Source: Thaumasiovibrio subtropicus
GTDB taxonomy: Bacteria > Pseudomonadota > Gammaproteobacteria > Enterobacterales > Vibrionaceae
Direction: 5' to 3'
Length of the DNA stretch: 64,000 nucleotides
NCBI RefSeq assembly: GCF_019703835.1
Contig: NZ_AP023055.1
Coordinates: 124,001 to 188,000, forward strand
Below, piece by piece: positions 8,186 through 15,909 of the stretch. Each line of letters begins with the position of its first letter. The stretch's first letter is position 1. The translations under genes and the position numbers were made by a program. A model generated the notes under the pieces. The model was given only the letters and a program-made list of their open reading frames with translations. It searched no databases and was not told the origin of the DNA.

Positions 8186-9565
8186 TTGAACACGAACTTT
8201 TCTTCACTGCCGCTGCGTGGTGAGTTGCTTGATAACCTCGCATCTTTGAACTTTAGCACCATGACACCGATTCAGGCTCAGTCTTTACCTTTGGTTTTAT
8301 CGGGGAAAGACGTGATTGCTAAAGCGCGCACGGGGTCAGGGAAGACAGCGGCATTCGGTTTAGGGATTTTGCACAACCTTGATGTGAAGCGTTTTCGTAT
8401 TCAAGCCATGGTACTTTGCCCGACGCGTGAGCTTGCTGATCAAGTCGCGAAGGAATTGCGAAAGCTAGCGCGTCAAATTCATAATATTAAGATCTTGACC
8501 CTATGTGGCGGCGTACCCTTTGGGCCACAAATTGGCTCACTAGAGCATGGCGCGCATATTCTTGTCGGCACCCCCGGTCGGATAGAAGACCACTTAGTCA
8601 AAGGGCGTATCGACCTTAGTGAGCTTAATACGTTAGTCCTTGATGAAGCGGATCGCATGCTTGAGATGGGTTTCCAATCAGCCATTGATGCAGTGTTGGA
8701 CTATGCCCCGCAAGATCGTCAAACCTTACTCTACAGTGCGACGTTTCCGCGAGAGATTGATGAAATGGCGGCGAAAGTGATGCGCAAGCCTGAAAAAGTG
8801 GAAGCGGAAGAGCAACACGATGATCGCTCTATTTCACAGCACTTCTATCAAGTTGATAGCCATGCTGAGCGTATTGAAGCCCTAAAAACCTTATTGCTAA
8901 AACATCAACCGCGTTCATGTGTCGTGTTCTGTAATACCAAAGCCGAAACAGTCGATATCGCCGATGCACTGCATTTTGATGGTTTCAGCGCGATTGAAAT
9001 TAATGGCGATTTAGAACAACGTGAGCGAGATCAGACACTGGTGCGATTCGCGAACAAGAGCGTTTCCGTGCTGGTTGCGACCGATGTCGCGGCTCGCGGT
9101 TTGGATATCGATGAACTGGATATGGTCGTGAACTATCAACTCTCTCACGATCCTGAAGTCCACGTTCACCGTGTTGGGCGCACGGGCCGTGCAGGCAATC
9201 AAGGGGTGGCCTGTAGCTTATTTACCGCCAAAGATGCCCATAAGCTAATTGCGCTAGAAGATTACACCAACGCGCAGTACGAGCCTGAAACCTTGCCAAG
9301 CGTGGATGCCGATGCCCGCCCAGTTAAGCCATCAATGGTCACACTGCGTATTGATGGTGGTAAGAAGCAAAAAGTACGTGCTGGTGACATTCTCGGTGCC
9401 TTAACGGGTAAAAATGGTATTCAAGGCAAGCAGGTAGGCAAGATTAATCTGTTTGATTTCTGTGCCTATGTTGCGGTTGAGAAATCAGTATCGCGTGCGG
9501 CCCTGAACAAACTTGAACGTGGCAACTTAAAAGGCCGCAAATTTCGTGTGTGGTTGTGTAAGTAA
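8186..9565 (+). CDS. dbpA: ATP-dependent RNA helicase DbpA
   Basis: A 459-residue DEAD-box helicase (E. coli DbpA is 457). Motifs in order: Q motif MTPIQAQSLP, motif I ARTGSGKT, PTRELA, GTPGR, DEADRML, SAT, then ARGLD and HRVGRTGRAG in the second RecA domain. The last 75 residues form the DbpA RNA-binding domain (VTLRIDGGKKQKVRAGD, GKINLFDFCAYVAV), which binds hairpin 92 of 23S rRNA during late 50S assembly. The start is a TTG with an AGGAA Shine-Dalgarno seven bases upstream, a weak initiator that may keep expression low. It stands alone, divergent from the HupE-like operon. Confidence 0.95.
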   Translation: MNTNFSSLPLRGELLDNLASLNFSTMTPIQAQSLPLVLSGKDVIAKARTGSGKTAAFGLGILHNLDVKRFRIQAMVLCPTRELADQVAKELRKLARQIHNIKILTLCGGVPFGPQIGSLEHGAHILVGTPGRIEDHLVKGRIDLSELNTLVLDEADRMLEMGFQSAIDAVLDYAPQDRQTLLYSATFPREIDEMAAKVMRKPEKVEAEEQHDDRSISQHFYQVDSHAERIEALKTLLLKHQPRSCVVFCNTKAETVDIADALHFDGFSAIEINGDLEQRERDQTLVRFANKSVSVLVATDVAARGLDIDELDMVVNYQLSHDPEVHVHRVGRTGRAGNQGVACSLFTAKDAHKLIALEDYTNAQYEPETLPSVDADARPVKPSMVTLRIDGGKKQKVRAGDILGALTGKNGIQGKQVGKINLFDFCAYVAVEKSVSRAALNKLERGNLKGRKFRVWLCK

Positions 9566-9608
9566 CCGTACTTAGCGCTGACTATGATTGACTGAACGAT
9601 GCGCGTCT

Positions 9609-9986
9609 CTAATAGGGAAGCGCATCGGCACTCACATCAATATAGTCAGGGGCGAGGTAGTCGGAAAATTGTACCGCTTTGATACTGGTCTGCCCGAGCA
9701 TCAAAGCCTTACAGACTCGGTGCATCCCATCCATCACGCGACCTTGATGGCAAAGTAAAATGGGATAGGTTAAATCGGCTTGTTGTATCAAGGTGGCATG
9801 TTCTAATACATTGCGGCAAGTGGGTTTCGCGCCGCCAAGATCATACCAAAAGGCCTCATCGAGCTCTTTAATCGCTGACAGGGGTACGTCAATCACGGCT
9901 AATCCCTTTGCGGCTTCAATAAGCCGAAAAACATTCCAAGCTAACAGGCCTTGTTCTGATGTGCGGAAGTGATACTGCTGACGCAT
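9609..9986 (-). CDS. Small ParB/sulfiredoxin-fold-like protein
   Basis: A 125-residue protein. The stretch YPILLCHQGRVMDGMHRVCKAL near 75-96 resembles the ParB N-terminal nuclease-like signature (DGxHRxxA), and similar small proteins are often annotated as ParB-domain proteins. No helix-turn-helix follows, so it is not a partition protein. It is cytoplasmic with no signal. Function unknown; the fold suggests nucleotide or phosphate binding. A dyad GATGCGC/GCGCATC around its stop may end transcription in both directions between it and dbpA. Confidence 0.6.
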   Translation of the reverse strand: MRQQYHFRTSEQGLLAWNVFRLIEAAKGLAVIDVPLSAIKELDEAFWYDLGGAKPTCRNVLEHATLIQQADLTYPILLCHQGRVMDGMHRVCKALMLGQTSIKAVQFSDYLAPDYIDVSADALPY

Positions 9987-10150
9987 GGGTCTCTCCTACA
10001 ATACGTTCTCAATGGTTTTTCGTCGTCATGAATGGGCTCACTTCGATAGAACATACACGATTGTTCTATTTAGACTCAAGCCATTGTGAAAGCGAAATTG
10101 TAGAGTGAGATACAGGGTATATCGCGGCAAAGAAAGCTGCGATGTGGTTA

Positions 10151-10179
10151 TACTCAAGCATCTTGAGATGGCTTGAGTA
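10151..10179. repeat. 29-bp minimal member of the TA-flanked inverted-repeat family
   Basis: TACTCAAGC joined directly to the opposite end (GCATCTTGAGATGGCTTGAGTA is two overlapping end parts), flanked on both sides by TA (10149-10150 and 10180-10181). It is the same end sequence as the 261-bp copies at 40062 and 41557 with the whole interior missing. It lies 13 bases past the hydratase stop and could fold into a hairpin in its mRNA. Confidence 0.75.
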
Positions 10180-10192
10180 TATCTTGATGAAT

Positions 10193-10957
10193 CTATTGTT
10201 GCTCGATGAATGTCACGTCAAACTGACCAATGCCGGCGTAGTCGATCGTGGTTGTGGTGTTGAATGCCACTTCTACAATACCGCAGTAAGAACCAGTGAT
10301 GATCGCTTCACCTGCCTTAAAGTCCACGCCACGACGTGTCATGTAATTAATGAGCCAGTAAATAGGGGTTTGTGCTAACCCATTTGGGTGCTCACCCTCA
10401 AACGTTTGGACCTCATCACCTTGTGTCACAGTGATGGCGATCTTACCGGCGTTGAATGCTTTTTCTCGCGCAATTTCAGGGCCGATGAACATGCCTTGGT
10501 TCACTAAGCAATCAGCCAGCTTTTCATAAAATTCAGCACCGCTGTCATTCGCAAAGCGCGCTTGCATCAATTCAAGCGCCATATGACAACGACCAATGGC
10601 GGCGTTGATCGCTTCTTCACTATAACCTTCAGGGCTTGCAGGTAGGTCTTTGCCAAGGATAAACGCAATCTCAGGCTCTACGCGTGCTGCATTGTTATCG
10701 GCAAACAATTTGCAGTCGTCGCCCTGTTGAACGGTGTCAGCAAAAATAGGGGCAACAACAAACTTATCGTCAGCTAGCGGGAGCAGACATTTCCAGCCGC
10801 CGACCTTGTCGGCACGCAGGTCGATCATTGAGGCTTGAATGTTTAGGGCGTCGTCGAGAGAGGTTGGACGATGGGCTTCATTTAAGCGTGGCGCTTTCGT
10901 GCCAGGTACGCGGCGATTCAATAGCTCAGTCGCGGCAGCTTGATATATTTTAGTCAT
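10193..10957 (-). CDS. 2-keto-4-pentenoate hydratase family protein
   Basis: A 254-residue protein of the MhpD/fumarylacetoacetase superfamily, which adds water to 2-hydroxypentadienoate or decarboxylates related oxo acids using Mg or Mn. Visible features are VGGWKCLLP near 52, the metal-binding ARVEPEIAFIL near 92-102 with its paired Glu residues, and the C-terminal GEAIITGSYCGI (family GDxVxTGS). No other aromatic-degradation gene is nearby, so its pathway is open; stand-alone copies are common in marine bacteria. It has an ATG start and a probable promoter shared with nothing; the COG0523 gene is divergent. Confidence 0.82.
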   Translation of the reverse strand: MTKIYQAAATELLNRRVPGTKAPRLNEAHRPTSLDDALNIQASMIDLRADKVGGWKCLLPLADDKFVVAPIFADTVQQGDDCKLFADNNAARVEPEIAFILGKDLPASPEGYSEEAINAAIGRCHMALELMQARFANDSGAEFYEKLADCLVNQGMFIGPEIAREKAFNAGKIAITVTQGDEVQTFEGEHPNGLAQTPIYWLINYMTRRGVDFKAGEAIITGSYCGIVEVAFNTTTTIDYAGIGQFDVTFIEQQ

Positions 10958-11098
10958 ATTGTATTACTTAATTTCTGGGGTTTTGAAAATTTTACCGAAT
11001 CTCGACGTTGAACAACAGGATTACTCGCTTGAAATGCGATGTGAATAGGCTTATCGAGCAGGCGAGGGCATAGAGAAGCTAACTTTTAACAAAATCAT

Positions 11099-11113
11099 CG
11101 TTATGTTATAACA
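11099..11113. promoter_or_regulatory. Zur-like operator upstream of the COG0523 GTPase
   Basis: CGTTATGTTATAACA, read on the opposite strand TGTTATAACATAACG, matches TGTTATAATATAACA at 13 of 15. It ends 35 bases before the GTG start of the GTPase, a normal repressor position. Confidence 0.6.
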
Positions 11114-11148
11114 GTCCGCCTACTTCAATGCGGTTAAGGAACTAACTC

Positions 11149-12345
11149 GTGGCCACTATCCCTGTCACTATTTTGCACGGTTTTCTGGGTTCTGGAAAAA
11201 CAACGTTATTGCGCAATCTGCTTACTCAATCCCAGCAAGCAGATGCGGTGCCAGCGATTGTCGTTAATGACATGAGTGAGCTGGATGTCGACGGTGTGCT
11301 CATTGCCAATACCGAAGTGATTGAGCGAGACGATAAGCGCTTCATCACGATCAGTGGCGACAGTATCAGCAGCCCCAATGGCATTGCTCAGCTAGATACA
11401 GCGTTAAGTGCGTTATTACAATCGGAAAACCCGCCTTGGTTGTTGATTGAAACCTCGGGTAGTAGTCATCCCTTGCCCTTGATTGAGTACTTTAAAGGCC
11501 ACTCGCTATTGTCGTTGCAAGGGGTGGTGACGCTGGTGGATGCAGTTTGGCTAAGAGATGACTATCAGCAAGGGCAATCTCTCATTCCGAAGTGGCAGGC
11601 AAATCTGCAAGCCAATGTGCGCGGAATAGAGAATCTATTAGTCGAACAGCTCATGTTTTCAAATCGTATTCTTCTGACCAAATCGGATCGGCTTAAAAGC
11701 AGTGAGATTAAAGCTATCGCTGAAGCAATTCATCCGATAAACCCTTATGCCGCGATTGTGCAAACCTCTTGGGGCAACATTGGTTTCGAGCAGCTACGCG
11801 ATATTGAGAGTTATAATTTCTTCCTGATTGAGCAGTTAGCAAATGAGCTGCGAGATAGCGTGAATGACCCCTTGACCATCTCAGGCAAACACGGCCAACG
11901 ACTGGTTTCCAAGGTGATTCATGATGATCGTCCTTTTCACCCCCAACGGCTCTGGGATACGTGCCATCGTTATCTCACCCAAGGGGTGTTTCGAAGCAAA
12001 GGTTTCTTTTGGATGCCGACCCGTGATGATGTCTCTCTGCTCTGGAGCCAAACCAATGGCAGTGTGGGCTTAGAAGTGGTGGGGTTTTGGCGCGCGCCAA
12101 TACTTGATGATGAAAGTCAGAAGTTTACGTCTGAGCAGTATGAGATGCTTAAGGCGCGAGTTGATAGCACGGAGAGTCGTTTTGGTGACCGTCGGTGCCG
12201 CCTCACTGTGATTGGTCAGAATGAGGAAGTTGATCAATTTGTCATCGCCTTGAACCGATGCTTCTTAACGGACGATGAGCTGGTGGCTTGGCAAAATGGC
12301 GAGCCGTTTGACGACCCATGGCCTCAGAAAGTGGCGTCGTTGTAA
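11149..12345 (+). CDS. COG0523 (CobW/YeiR-type) GTPase, candidate zinc chaperone lacking the CxCC motif
   Basis: A 398-residue G3E-family P-loop GTPase. Walker A is GFLGSGKT at 11-18, the switch/Walker B part is LLIETSGSSHP near 105 and the base-recognition motif is TKSD near 180. The C-terminal CobW domain (about 260-385) is present. Most zinc-chaperone members carry a GCxCC metal motif about 60 residues after Walker A; here that place reads ITISGDSISSP with no cysteine. Family members load zinc onto proteins during starvation. The Zur-like box 36 bases upstream supports this role, but metal binding must use other residues. GTG start with GGTTAAGGA upstream. Confidence 0.85.
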   Translation: MATIPVTILHGFLGSGKTTLLRNLLTQSQQADAVPAIVVNDMSELDVDGVLIANTEVIERDDKRFITISGDSISSPNGIAQLDTALSALLQSENPPWLLIETSGSSHPLPLIEYFKGHSLLSLQGVVTLVDAVWLRDDYQQGQSLIPKWQANLQANVRGIENLLVEQLMFSNRILLTKSDRLKSSEIKAIAEAIHPINPYAAIVQTSWGNIGFEQLRDIESYNFFLIEQLANELRDSVNDPLTISGKHGQRLVSKVIHDDRPFHPQRLWDTCHRYLTQGVFRSKGFFWMPTRDDVSLLWSQTNGSVGLEVVGFWRAPILDDESQKFTSEQYEMLKARVDSTESRFGDRRCRLTVIGQNEEVDQFVIALNRCFLTDDELVAWQNGEPFDDPWPQKVASL

Positions 12346-12422
12346 CGTCAGTCGCTTTGAGCGCGACATACTCATCTGCGATTAAACTCTGCACTTAGCC
12401 GCAAAGTGTAAAAAAGTGAGAA

Positions 12423-12455
12423 AGCGTCAGCATCGTCATGGGCTGGCGTTTTTTT
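12423..12455 (+). terminator. Probable terminator after the COG0523 gene
   Basis: AGCGTCAGC and GCTGGCGTT pair with two wobbles around a 10-base loop, followed by TTTTT. It resembles the terminator at 15654 in sequence. Confidence 0.6.
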
Positions 12456-12471
12456 GCATTGGCCACGCGCC

Positions 12472-12520
12472 TCTGAAAGCAGTGCCTCGCCGTGCATGCA
12501 TTTGAAGTGGTTTGCGTATA
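12472..12520. repeat. Degraded right end of the 261-bp repeat family
   Basis: The segment shares AAAGCAGTGCCTCG exactly with the interior of the 261-bp elements, then after a shortened stretch carries TTTGAAGTGGTTTGCGTATA, a diverged form of the element end CTTGAGGTGGCTTGAGTATA. It looks like an old copy with a deletion of about 20 bases. The remaining gap to 13239 is AT-rich with no gene or strong structure that I can see. Confidence 0.4.
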
Positions 12521-13239
12521 CTTGCCTATGCGACGTCCTCGAATAGGAATTCTGTTGCATTTTAAAAAAGTTTGAATCTGCTTGGTTTAAGGTTGTATTT
12601 TGCCAACTAATATCCATCGTCACTCACAAATATCAATAAATGAGAACTTGATCAAAATAAAAATTAACGGATGTTAAAGATAATCTAAAAAAGTACTCAG
12701 TATTGTGTGGAAGAAAAATCATTGCCTTAAAGGTTATATTATTTGGTACGTATGATTGTAGTGATGACGTCGGGATCTTTATCTCTTGATATAATAAATG
12801 GTTATGGTGAAATTATTAATTCGTAAGGTGGATCGATAAAGTGTTGTGAATAACTGTTTGTCAAAACGTTGTGCTATTCAATCGGCGTGCTGTACGATTA
12901 TTTATTCGCAGATAGCGTTTATTTAAGTAATCGTTTACATAACGGTGGCGCAGCGCCTAACTGGACTCGTAGAGTACAAGGTCGGATTTTTACTTGGGAA
13001 TAATTCATTTGTTTTGAATTCCTTTTAGGTTTCATTTGTGGTGATCTTCAGCTGTTTATTGAGGGTTTCTATTACCTTTTATGCTTTTTTGGCCCTTTTA
13101 TAGCCTTGCTGGCGTTAGCTCAGTTTGTCAAAGTCGAGAGGTTATTATCGATAGTTTTTATGTGTTACAAATATGCCGATTGGCACGCAGAGAACGTGCT
13201 GGAATAGCTTGAACCCATAAAAATCATTAAGGACAGAAC

Positions 13240-15486
13240 ATGAAGAGAATATCTCTATCGATATTAGCTTTGGCCGTTTTATCAGGTTGTAATGGAGGTT
13301 CTTCTGAAACTTCGTCACCGGTTAGCGGAAAAAAAGAAAGTTTGTCAGGTAAGGTCGCTGACGGTTATTTGCAAGGTGCAACTGTTTGCCTAGATATAAA
13401 TAATAATATGCTTTGCGATGCAGAAGAGCCGCAAGGTCATAGTGATGAGAATGGCCAATATAGCATTGAAATAGAAAATCTAGATCAAGCGAATCGCCAT
13501 CCCATCATTGCTATCGTTGATCGCTCAGTCATTGATGACGACACAAAAGAAACCGTTGTTAACCCTTATACGCTGGTAGCGCCGCCTGGCCGTCATGCTT
13601 TTGTCAGTCCAATGACAACCTTATTGGCAGCCAACGCGAAAGATTACTCACAGGAGAGTATTGAAGCTGCAGAGGTGTTGCTTCGCGAAAAAATGGGTTT
13701 AGATGAAGATGTAGATTTGTTTGCAGACTTTGTTGAAAAGGGACGCGCAGGGGATGAAGACTATCAAGCTGTGCATGCAACTGCTCAACTTGTTGCGCGT
13801 AAACTTGGTGTCACTTTAGCAAATTTGGATGATAACGCGGATGCAAAAAGCCAGCTTGCTGTTGCCGCTGATGACGCAGTGAGTAACCTTGAGGAACTGA
13901 AGCAAATTGCACAAGTTTATGATGATCCTGATGTGGTTTTAGCGCTAAAAGAGAAAGAGTGGCAAGCAGAGGCACAAGGCATTGATCTGCAAGATCGCCA
14001 AGATACTATCGATGCGGAAAAGCAGTACCCCGCGTTGAAATCAGCTGGCGTTGTGAAAGTGATCAATCTTGAGGGAGATGTGAGCTACGAAGCCGAAGTG
14101 GCGTTTGCTACCGATCAAACTGACTTCCTGGCTGACTACGAGGTGACTCTGTTGGATGAAAGCAATGATGTCATCTACACCTTTGTCGAAAAAGACTTCG
14201 GTATTGATGATGGTCAGGTCAAGCTGGTTGCTGACTTATCGAATAGTGATATCGTTTTAACAGAGCAAGTCTACCGAATCCAAATCAATAAAGAGGGTGG
14301 AAAGCCGTTCGTGTTGGCTTCACAAGCTTATCAAGATCTGGGCGGCACACTCTATGACCAAGATGTTGTCACAGATGGCACCCTTTACTGGGGGACTGAT
14401 GAGGGTGAAGTGTTCTTCTCGTTTCCTGTATTTAGATCAGATCGTTACTACTCCCTTGATCTTCTCAACACCGATGGCGACGTTGTCTACTACAAATCAC
14501 CACGTTTAGGACGCAATAAACTGTGGTTACCTGAAGAGATCGATCCTGCTAGTGTGGCTCGAGTGTCGATTTATGAATCTGACGGCGATGATATTGAGTC
14601 AGTCAATTATATCCAGCATATCTATGACTTTGGTTTTGAAAAAGCCAATACCTCTCTACAAGGTACGTTTGAGCGCACCATGCACAATGTGATTGTGAAG
14701 CAAGAGGCTGAAAAACAAACGGTTCACTCTAGCTTTGTCCTGCAATTTAATGTGCAAAATGTGACAAAACCTGTGGTTGGCGACCAACCTTTGGAGCCTG
14801 TGCTGCAAACGGTAAAAATTGAAGCGTGGAATGAGAAAACAGGCGCTTACGACATGGGCATCACCAAAGATGCGATCATGTGGAACGACAAAGAAGGCCT
14901 GTCTAAGGTTGGGGATTACTACGAGCTTGAAGACGAGAGCTTGAGTAAATGGTACCAACTGCTTACCGGACAAGATGCGCCATATCTTGATGGTTATTTC
15001 CGCGACGATACGGTGGAATTAACGGATGTACCGACGTTGTTCAGATACCAGTTCTACGACACGCAGGGTGGCACTTTTACGAGCTACAGCTATTTTGACC
15101 ATAATAAATCAGCGCCGACTACTGCTCGAGATGTCAACATTACTCAGCCGAAGCCAACCTTGATTCAAGTTGATGTCACAAAAGATGGTGATAACCAAGC
15201 CGATTTTTACTACGAGTTCACGGTAGTGGCCAAAGTGAAAACCGAGGGGAAAGATCGTAGTAAAAGTCACCGTGTGTTATCAGTGAAAACGGGTACTGAG
15301 CATGTTGGTTTGTTAACGATTGAGCAAATCAATCAGGAGATCGCAGTGATGAAAGGTGAACTTGCGGCCAATCAAGCGATCACGGGAGTCTATGTTCAGC
15401 CTTTAGTGTGGGATAGTGCGAAAAGTGAAGCAACCAACTATCGCATGAAGTATCCACTGTTGAGCATTGATGCTTACTTAAAATAA
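13240..15486 (+). CDS. Large surface or periplasmic lipoprotein of unknown function
   Basis: A 748-residue lipoprotein: signal peptide with lipobox LSGC (Cys16), then a Gly/Ser linker. Residues about 35-75 (GKVADGYLQGATVCLDIN...DENGQYSI) form a carboxypeptidase-regulatory-like beta-sandwich repeat seen at the start of many Vibrio and Shewanella lipoproteins. The remainder is acidic and beta-rich with no motif I recognise. The family is often encoded as an orphan gene and may be outer-membrane anchored. The start is a clear ATG after AAGGACAG. Its long AT-rich 5' region (over 700 bases) could carry regulation, but I see no riboswitch. Confidence 0.75.
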   Translation: MKRISLSILALAVLSGCNGGSSETSSPVSGKKESLSGKVADGYLQGATVCLDINNNMLCDAEEPQGHSDENGQYSIEIENLDQANRHPIIAIVDRSVIDDDTKETVVNPYTLVAPPGRHAFVSPMTTLLAANAKDYSQESIEAAEVLLREKMGLDEDVDLFADFVEKGRAGDEDYQAVHATAQLVARKLGVTLANLDDNADAKSQLAVAADDAVSNLEELKQIAQVYDDPDVVLALKEKEWQAEAQGIDLQDRQDTIDAEKQYPALKSAGVVKVINLEGDVSYEAEVAFATDQTDFLADYEVTLLDESNDVIYTFVEKDFGIDDGQVKLVADLSNSDIVLTEQVYRIQINKEGGKPFVLASQAYQDLGGTLYDQDVVTDGTLYWGTDEGEVFFSFPVFRSDRYYSLDLLNTDGDVVYYKSPRLGRNKLWLPEEIDPASVARVSIYESDGDDIESVNYIQHIYDFGFEKANTSLQGTFERTMHNVIVKQEAEKQTVHSSFVLQFNVQNVTKPVVGDQPLEPVLQTVKIEAWNEKTGAYDMGITKDAIMWNDKEGLSKVGDYYELEDESLSKWYQLLTGQDAPYLDGYFRDDTVELTDVPTLFRYQFYDTQGGTFTSYSYFDHNKSAPTTARDVNITQPKPTLIQVDVTKDGDNQADFYYEFTVVAKVKTEGKDRSKSHRVLSVKTGTEHVGLLTIEQINQEIAVMKGELAANQAITGVYVQPLVWDSAKSEATNYRMKYPLLSIDAYLK

Positions 15487-15653
15487 TCGCTTGATGCTCA
15501 AGCCACCTGTTTTGCGAGTAGATAATGATTCCGTTTGCCATCGAGAGGTTGTTTTAAGGGTTTAGCCAGCTAAATCATAAGACACAGCGATAGCGGACGT
15601 AAAATACTTGCAGAGTGGGGCGCGTCTTGAGCATAAGTCCAGCAAAGAGAGAA

Positions 15654-15687
15654 AGCGCCAGCACGGTGATGTGCTGGCGCTTTTTTT
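15654..15687 (+). terminator. Strong rho-independent terminator after the lipoprotein gene
   Basis: AGCGCCAGCAC and GTGCTGGCGCT form a perfect 11-bp stem with a 6-base loop and a run of seven T. It is about 168 bases past the stop, leaving a long 3' untranslated region with no gene in it. Confidence 0.88.
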
Positions 15688-15846
15688 GTTTTGCGCTTTC
15701 TGCGTATTGATAGAGAAGTGGTGCGAGTCTGTCATCTTCATCCTTTAAGTGGTGTGTATTGGCTTATAGGGTATATATTTATCTAAGTTATTAATCCTAT
15801 GTCGAAATAGGTATGATATGCGCCCTTACATGCGAGGGAAGAGCGA

Positions 15847-15900
15847 ATGATGAAATACCTGTACATTTCTCACACAGTGTTACAACAGCACTTGGGGTAG
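15847..15900 (+). CDS. Possible leader peptide before the diguanylate cyclase
   Basis: A 17-codon ORF (MMKYLYISHTVLQQHLG) with a GAGGGAAGA Shine-Dalgarno, ending 9 bases before the GTG start of the TPR-GGDEF gene. It may couple translation of the cyclase or be chance. No known leader motif. Confidence 0.25.
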   Translation: MMKYLYISHTVLQQHLG

Positions 15901-15909
15901 TAAGAGGAA

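Noticed and set aside
12372..12623. 83-codon ORF on the minus strand after the COG0523 gene
   Set aside because: It runs through the terminator and the degraded repeat, has no ribosome site and a low-complexity, non-protein-like composition.
12521..13239. c-di-GMP (GEMM) or other riboswitch in the long leader before the lipoprotein gene
   Set aside because: I find no GEMM core; only a small GCACG/CGTGC hairpin near 13180 is seen.
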